Positions 60,061 to 64,000 of a stretch of 64,000 nt of DNA are shown here, piece by piece; position 1 is the stretch's first letter, and every line of letters starts with the position of its first letter. The notes beneath the pieces were generated by a model. That model worked only from the letters and a program-made list of their open reading frames with translations. It was not told where the DNA came from and did not search any database. The position numbers were made by a program, and so were the translations under genes. Source of the stretch: 21-14-0-10-47-8 sp966211455 (GTDB lineage Bacteria; Bdellovibrionota; Bdellovibrionia; Bdellovibrionales; Bdellovibrionaceae); contig CBIHNI010000003.1 in the NCBI GenBank assembly GCA_966211455.1, positions 62,001 to 126,000 of the forward strand. The letters run 5' to 3'.

Positions 60061-60963
60061 ATGGAAGATTTTCTTCAGCATGTGATCAACGGAACCAGTC
60101 TCGGAAGCATCTACGCACTGATCGCTTTGGGATACACGATGGTTTACGGAATTCTTCAACTTATCAATTTTGCCCATTCGGATGTCTACATGATCGGAGC
60201 TTTTGCTTCGTATTATACGGCCATGCTACTGGGGAGAACTGAAAAACCTGGAGTTTTGACCTTGGTGATTCTGTTGGCTGCTTCGATGGTGGCCTGCAGT
60301 CTGGTGGGTTTGGCGATCGAGCGCTTCGCTTACCGACCTTTGCGAAAAGCACCGAAGCTCAACATCCTGATCACGGCGATCGGGATTTCTTTGTTCTTGG
60401 AATATTTTGGCCAGGTTGTTTTCGGCGCCGATCCAAAAGTTTTCCCAAGCGTTCTGAACGATTCTGTTTTAGCCGACATCGGAGGCGTTCCGCTGAAGAC
60501 CTTGGATATCACGGTCTTGCTGGTCACTGCGGTGATGATGGTCGCTTTAAACTTCTTGATCTATAAAACCAAAATCGGCAAAGCCATGCGCGCGGTCAGC
60601 ACCAATATGCCGGTCGCCAGTATGATGGGCGTGAACACCGATCGCATTATCGCTTTCACTTTCATCGTCGGCTCGTCGCTAGCGGGTGTCGGAAGCGTGC
60701 TTGTCGGAATGAAATATCCAAAAATCGAACCTTTGATGGGAATGATGATCGGTCTGAAAGCCTTCGTCGCCGCCGTCTTGGGTGGAATTGGAAATATCAC
60801 GGGTGCTGTGCTGGGCGGTCTATTGATGGGTCTTTCGGAAGAAATGGTCGTGGGTTACTTGTCTTCGACTTACCGAGATGCTTTGGCCTTCGGTATCTTG
60901 ATCGTGATCTTGATTTTCCGTCCGGCAGGTCTTTTGGGTAAAAACACGGTGGAGAAAGTCTGA
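60061..60963 (+). CDS. livH: Branched-chain amino acid ABC permease LivH
   Basis: 300 residues, about eight membrane helices. The N-terminal NGTSLGSIYALIALGYTMVYGILQLINFAHSDVYMIGAF segment and C-terminal GLKAFVAAVLGGIGNITGAVLGG are diagnostic for LivH. Forms the inner-membrane channel with LivM. Stop overlaps the livM start by one base (TGATG). Confidence 0.94.
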   Translation: MEDFLQHVINGTSLGSIYALIALGYTMVYGILQLINFAHSDVYMIGAFASYYTAMLLGRTEKPGVLTLVILLAASMVACSLVGLAIERFAYRPLRKAPKLNILITAIGISLFLEYFGQVVFGADPKVFPSVLNDSVLADIGGVPLKTLDITVLLVTAVMMVALNFLIYKTKIGKAMRAVSTNMPVASMMGVNTDRIIAFTFIVGSSLAGVGSVLVGMKYPKIEPLMGMMIGLKAFVAAVLGGIGNITGAVLGGLLMGLSEEMVVGYLSSTYRDALAFGILIVILIFRPAGLLGKNTVEKV

Positions 60964-61982
60964 TGAAAAATCTCATGCAGTCTTTGAAAATCCCACTGAT
61001 CAGCTTTGCCGGTCTTTTTGTGGTTGGCTGGGGAATCGATTTCGCCTTCAACTCGTTCATCCAGCTGACTTTGATCTATGTCATGATCAATATGCTTCTG
61101 GCGATGAGCCTGAATCTGGTCAACGGTTACACCGGCCAGTTTTCATTGGGCCACGCGGGCTTTATGGCGGTTGGCGCTTATACTTCGGCTTACTTGAGCA
61201 CTTTGATTCCGGTCGCGCCTGGCGGATTGCAGATCTTTTCGTTTTTGATTTACGCCATTGCCGGGGGCTTGGCTGCGGCAGCGGCTGGATATTTGGTGGG
61301 TCTTCCGTCCTTGCGTTTGAAGGGCGATTACCTGGCGATCGTGACTTTGGGTTTCGGTGAAATCATTCGTGTGGTTCTGTTGAACACGCCGGCGGTGGGT
61401 GGTGCACGCGGAATGTACGGCATCGCCGGTCCCAACGATTGGGATTTGGGCGGATTTATCGTCAGCAAATTCGTGATCGGCTATTCGCACGCACTTTTGT
61501 GGATTTTGATTTGTTTCTTTACGATTTGGCGTTTGATCCGTTCGTCGCATGGGCGCGCTTTCTTGAGCGTGCGCGAGGACGAAGTCGCCGCTGAAGCGAT
61601 GGGAATCAACACGACCCAATCCAAAGTTCGCGCCTTTGTTCTTTCTAGCTTCTTTGCCGGCATTGCCGGATCGATCTTTGCCCATTATGCGGCTTATCTG
61701 AATCCATCTTCATTTGCTTTCATGCGCAGTGTGGATGCGGTGATCATGGTTGTTTTGGGCGGCATGGGAAGCTTAAGCGGATCTTTGATGGCAGCTGTGT
61801 TTATCACCGTTGTGCCAGAGCTGCTTCGTCCTTTGCAAGAAATCACCGGCGTCGATCTGCGCATGGTGATTTACGCTTTGTCTTTGGTTCTTTTGATGAT
61901 CCTTCGACCGAAAGGTCTTTTCGGAAATCTTGAGCTCAGCGACATCTTAAGACGTCGTCGCGCCGGGCAGGTGAAATCATGA
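60963..61982 (+). CDS. livM: Branched-chain amino acid ABC permease LivM
   Basis: 339 residues. Conserved MSLNLVNGYTGQFSLGHAGFMAVGAYTSA, LKGDYLAIVTLGFGEIIRV and VDAVIMVVLGGMGSLSGSLMAA mark LivM. Partner of LivH. Overlaps livG by 4 bp (ATGA), so translation is coupled. Confidence 0.94.
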   Translation: MKNLMQSLKIPLISFAGLFVVGWGIDFAFNSFIQLTLIYVMINMLLAMSLNLVNGYTGQFSLGHAGFMAVGAYTSAYLSTLIPVAPGGLQIFSFLIYAIAGGLAAAAAGYLVGLPSLRLKGDYLAIVTLGFGEIIRVVLLNTPAVGGARGMYGIAGPNDWDLGGFIVSKFVIGYSHALLWILICFFTIWRLIRSSHGRAFLSVREDEVAAEAMGINTTQSKVRAFVLSSFFAGIAGSIFAHYAAYLNPSSFAFMRSVDAVIMVVLGGMGSLSGSLMAAVFITVVPELLRPLQEITGVDLRMVIYALSLVLLMILRPKGLFGNLELSDILRRRRAGQVKS

Positions 61983-62767
61983 AGCTTCTTGAAACGCAAA
62001 ATATGACCATGCAGTTCGGGGGCTTGAAAGCCGTCGACTCTTTGAGCTTTCATATCAATCAAGGCGAATTGATGGGATTGATCGGCCCGAATGGCGCCGG
62101 CAAGACCACCTGCTTCAATATGCTGACCGGTGTTTACACGCCGACTTCGGGTGATGTGATCTTCAATGGTCAGTCGATCAAAGGCAAAAAGCCTTTCGAG
62201 ATTTCACATCTGGGTGTGACTCGGACTTTTCAAAACATTCGTCTTTTTAAAGATCTGACCGTGTTAGAGAACGTTCTGATCGCAGGTGGCCAGCATCAGA
62301 CTTACGGAATGGCGGCGGCGGTTTTGCAAACTCCGCAATTTAAAGAGCAAGAAAAAGCTCTCACCAAAAAAGCGATGGATTTGCTTTCGATCTTTAATCT
62401 CGGGAAGAAAGCCAACGACGAATCCAGCTCTTTGCCGTACGGCGAACAGCGAAAGCTTGAGATCATCCGCGCGCTTGCCACCGATCCGAAGCTGATTTGC
62501 CTGGACGAGCCGGCCGCCGGCATGAATCACAACGAAACCCATCATTTGATGGAAACGATCGCAAAAATCCGAAAAGACTTTAACTTGACGGTTCTTCTGA
62601 TTGAGCATGATATGAAATTGGTGATGGGAATCTGCGAGCGCATCGTGGTTTTGGACCACGGCGTGAAAATCGAAGAGGGAACTCCGAAGCAGATTCAAAA
62701 TTCGCCAAAGGTCATCGAAGCCTACCTGGGCGCCGATGCCGAATTGCACGGAGGAACAACGACATGA
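61979..62767 (+). CDS. livG: Branched-chain amino acid ABC ATPase LivG
   Basis: 262 residues. Walker A GPNGAGKTT (about 36-44), LivG-type TRTFQNIRLFKDLTVLENV, signature SSLPYGEQRKLEIIRAL, Walker B LICLDEPAAGMN, switch His in LLIEHDM. Powers uptake with LivF. Overlaps livF by 4 bp. Confidence 0.95.
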   Translation: MKLLETQNMTMQFGGLKAVDSLSFHINQGELMGLIGPNGAGKTTCFNMLTGVYTPTSGDVIFNGQSIKGKKPFEISHLGVTRTFQNIRLFKDLTVLENVLIAGGQHQTYGMAAAVLQTPQFKEQEKALTKKAMDLLSIFNLGKKANDESSSLPYGEQRKLEIIRALATDPKLICLDEPAAGMNHNETHHLMETIAKIRKDFNLTVLLIEHDMKLVMGICERIVVLDHGVKIEEGTPKQIQNSPKVIEAYLGADAELHGGTTT

Positions 62768-63474
62768 ATCCGCTCTTGAAGGTTCAAGATCTTCACGTTC
62801 ATTACGGATCGATTCATGCTTTGAAAGGTGTCAGCTTCGAAGTCAAAGCCGGCGAAGTCGTCTCTTTGATTGGCGCCAACGGTGCGGGTAAAACCACCAC
62901 CCTTCGCGCTTTGTCCGGAATCGTTGAATCCCAAGGCCAGATCCTTTTCAAAGATCAGTCCTTACAAAATTTCAAATCTTATCAGCGTGTCAGCCTGGGC
63001 CTGGCGCAATCGCCAGAAGGTCGCGGTGTTTTTCCGACCATGACGGTGCTTGAGAATCTGGAAATGGGCGCTTACCACCGCAACGATAAGATCGAGATCT
63101 TAAAAGATATTGAAATGTGCTTTCAGCTCTTTCCCCGTCTCAAAGAGCGTATCAAACAGGTTTCTGGAACCATGTCCGGCGGTGAGCAGCAGATGCTGGC
63201 GATTTCCCGCGCATTGATGGCACGGCCGCAATTGCTTCTTTTGGATGAGCCCTCTTTGGGACTGGCGCCCCGAATCGTGTCGCAGATTTTCGAGATCATC
63301 CAAAAGGTGAACTCGCAAGGAATGACGATTCTTTTGGTCGAGCAAAATGCCCGCATGGCTTTAAAGGTCTCGCATCGCGCTTACGTGATCGAAACCGGCA
63401 AAGTGACGTTGGAAGGCAAAGGCCAAGATCTTCTGAACGATGACAGTGTCCGCCGCAGCTATCTAGGTGTGTAA
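62764..63474 (+). CDS. livF: Branched-chain amino acid ABC ATPase LivF
   Basis: 236 residues. Walker A GANGAGKTTTLRALSG, LivF-type GLAQSPEGRGVFPTMTVLENLEMGAY, signature TMSGGEQQMLAISRAL, Walker B LLLLDEPSLGLAP, switch His region LVEQNA. Last transporter gene; its stop overlaps the next start (TAATG), which extends the operon. Confidence 0.95.
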   Translation: MNPLLKVQDLHVHYGSIHALKGVSFEVKAGEVVSLIGANGAGKTTTLRALSGIVESQGQILFKDQSLQNFKSYQRVSLGLAQSPEGRGVFPTMTVLENLEMGAYHRNDKIEILKDIEMCFQLFPRLKERIKQVSGTMSGGEQQMLAISRALMARPQLLLLDEPSLGLAPRIVSQIFEIIQKVNSQGMTILLVEQNARMALKVSHRAYVIETGKVTLEGKGQDLLNDDSVRRSYLGV

Positions 63475-64000
63475 TGCCACGTCAGCTGTCAGATTATTCT
63501 GAATTTCTGACAGCGATTCACAAAACCTGGATCGAAGAAACCGACTTCAAATCCACGCCCGATTTTATGGAAGTGATGAAAGAACCGCGCTTGGTCGTGG
63601 CGATCAATCATTCAACGCCGCTGTCGTGGCTCCCCGCCATGTCGGCTTTGACATTGGAAGCAGTGAAATCTGGCGGCGGTGATCGCACTCCGCAAGGCGT
63701 GGTGGACAAGTGGTTTTATTCAAACCCGCTGACAAAAATCGTCGGCGAGTATCTTTCGCAGTCCGATCATCCGCAAACTTTCGATGAGCTGCTGGCCAAC
63801 TTCTCGCAAGCGGAACGAACGGATCTTGTTGTTTTTCCTGAAGGGGCGAATACTTTTTTTGGCGATGTTCATGCCGTCCAAGAATTTCGCTCGTCCCGAT
63901 TTATTGAACTTGCGATTCGGGCTCAGGCGCCGATCTTGGTCGTCGCGCACACGGGGTCTGAAAACTGGAGCGTGCCGTTTCAAATCCCGAACGAATGGAT
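63474..64000 (+). CDS. Acyltransferase-like protein (partial, 3' end outside window)
   Basis: The first 175 residues are visible. VVAINHSTPLSWLPAM and VVFPEGANTFFGD resemble the NHX4D and FPEG motifs of PlsC/lysophospholipid acyltransferases, but the catalytic Asp of HX4D is Ser here (HSTPLS). So it may be a divergent or inactive member, or the motif may be read wrongly. Start overlaps the livF stop, so it is translated with the transport operon, though a metabolic link is not obvious. Confidence 0.6.
   Translation, partial: MPRQLSDYSEFLTAIHKTWIEETDFKSTPDFMEVMKEPRLVVAINHSTPLSWLPAMSALTLEAVKSGGGDRTPQGVVDKWFYSNPLTKIVGEYLSQSDHPQTFDELLANFSQAERTDLVVFPEGANTFFGDVHAVQEFRSSRFIELAIRAQAPILVVAHTGSENWSVPFQIPNEW

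Noticed and set aside
1..64000. tRNA, rRNA, CRISPR arrays, transposases or integrases
   Set aside because: None seen: no cloverleaf-like sequence in the gaps, no evenly spaced direct repeats and no recombinase-type protein.

Overview
The window looks like chromosomal DNA of a Bdellovibrio-type bacterium (Bdellovibrionota). The evidence is the flagellar gene order fliL-M-N-O-P-Q-R-flhB-A-F-G-fliA in one run, many secreted or lipoprotein genes with '(S)FQNC/LxAC' lipoboxes, a moderate GC content, dense coding, and a free-living-plus-predatory style gene set (TonB transport, branched-chain amino acid import, many outer-membrane proteins). The genus is an inference from gene content and not the result of a database match. 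I saw no rRNA, tRNA, CRISPR array, transposase or prophage gene.

Layout. 1-4.4 kb: the 5' part of an OmpR-like response regulator, two small secreted proteins, an RCC1-repeat lipoprotein and a secreted partner. 4.4-15.4 kb: a twelve-gene minus-strand flagellar operon (fliL to fliA), preceded by a near-perfect sigma-54 promoter at 15355-15372. 16-21.4 kb: an ENPP-type phosphodiesterase lipoprotein, an inositol-monophosphatase family protein, a SPOR-domain protein, a PilZ protein, an FMN reductase and a secreted protein. 21.5-26.3 kb: an exbB-exbD-tonB-receptor-lipoprotein transport operon. 26.4-34 kb: envelope proteins including a zinc-protease-like lipoprotein overlapping a small barrel gene, a UvrD/PcrA helicase and a KamA-type radical SAM aminomutase. 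34-43 kb: a large exported Pro/Gln-rich protein, a porin-like protein, a GroES-like protein with a histone-H1-like tail next to two DUF507-like genes, a class A PBP and a metallo-beta-lactamase-fold hydrolase. 43.3-48.3 kb: a radical SAM/SPASM protein, an overlapping 31-residue peptide gene, a CHASE2 histidine kinase and a sigma-54 activator response regulator. 48-56.7 kb: secreted proteins, then ileS-lspA-lgt followed by a lipoprotein. 56.7-64 kb: yacG, HU, pfkA and a complete branched-chain amino acid ABC operon (substrate-binding protein, livH, livM, livG, livF) running into a partial acyltransferase-like gene.

The two most interesting things are not standard genes. First, three intergenic regions (15528-15961, 36484-37031, 57407-57745) hold copies of one mosaic, palindrome-rich repeat family. 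They share related ends (CTCGTCACAGCGGT), shared arms and, in two copies, a shared central stem-loop. All three lie just downstream of the U-tract of an intrinsic terminator. Second, the radical SAM/SPASM gene at 43350-44648 overlaps a 31-codon ORF with a strong Shine-Dalgarno sequence (44635-44730). This is the arrangement expected of a small RiPP-like peptide and its maturase, and it is followed by a sensor kinase and a response regulator.

Regulatory signals seen include the fliL sigma-54 promoter, a good sigma-70 promoter before the HU gene, two further sigma-54 candidates, and a 13-bp palindrome TCTCA-N3-TGAGA found in three upstream regions of exported-protein genes.
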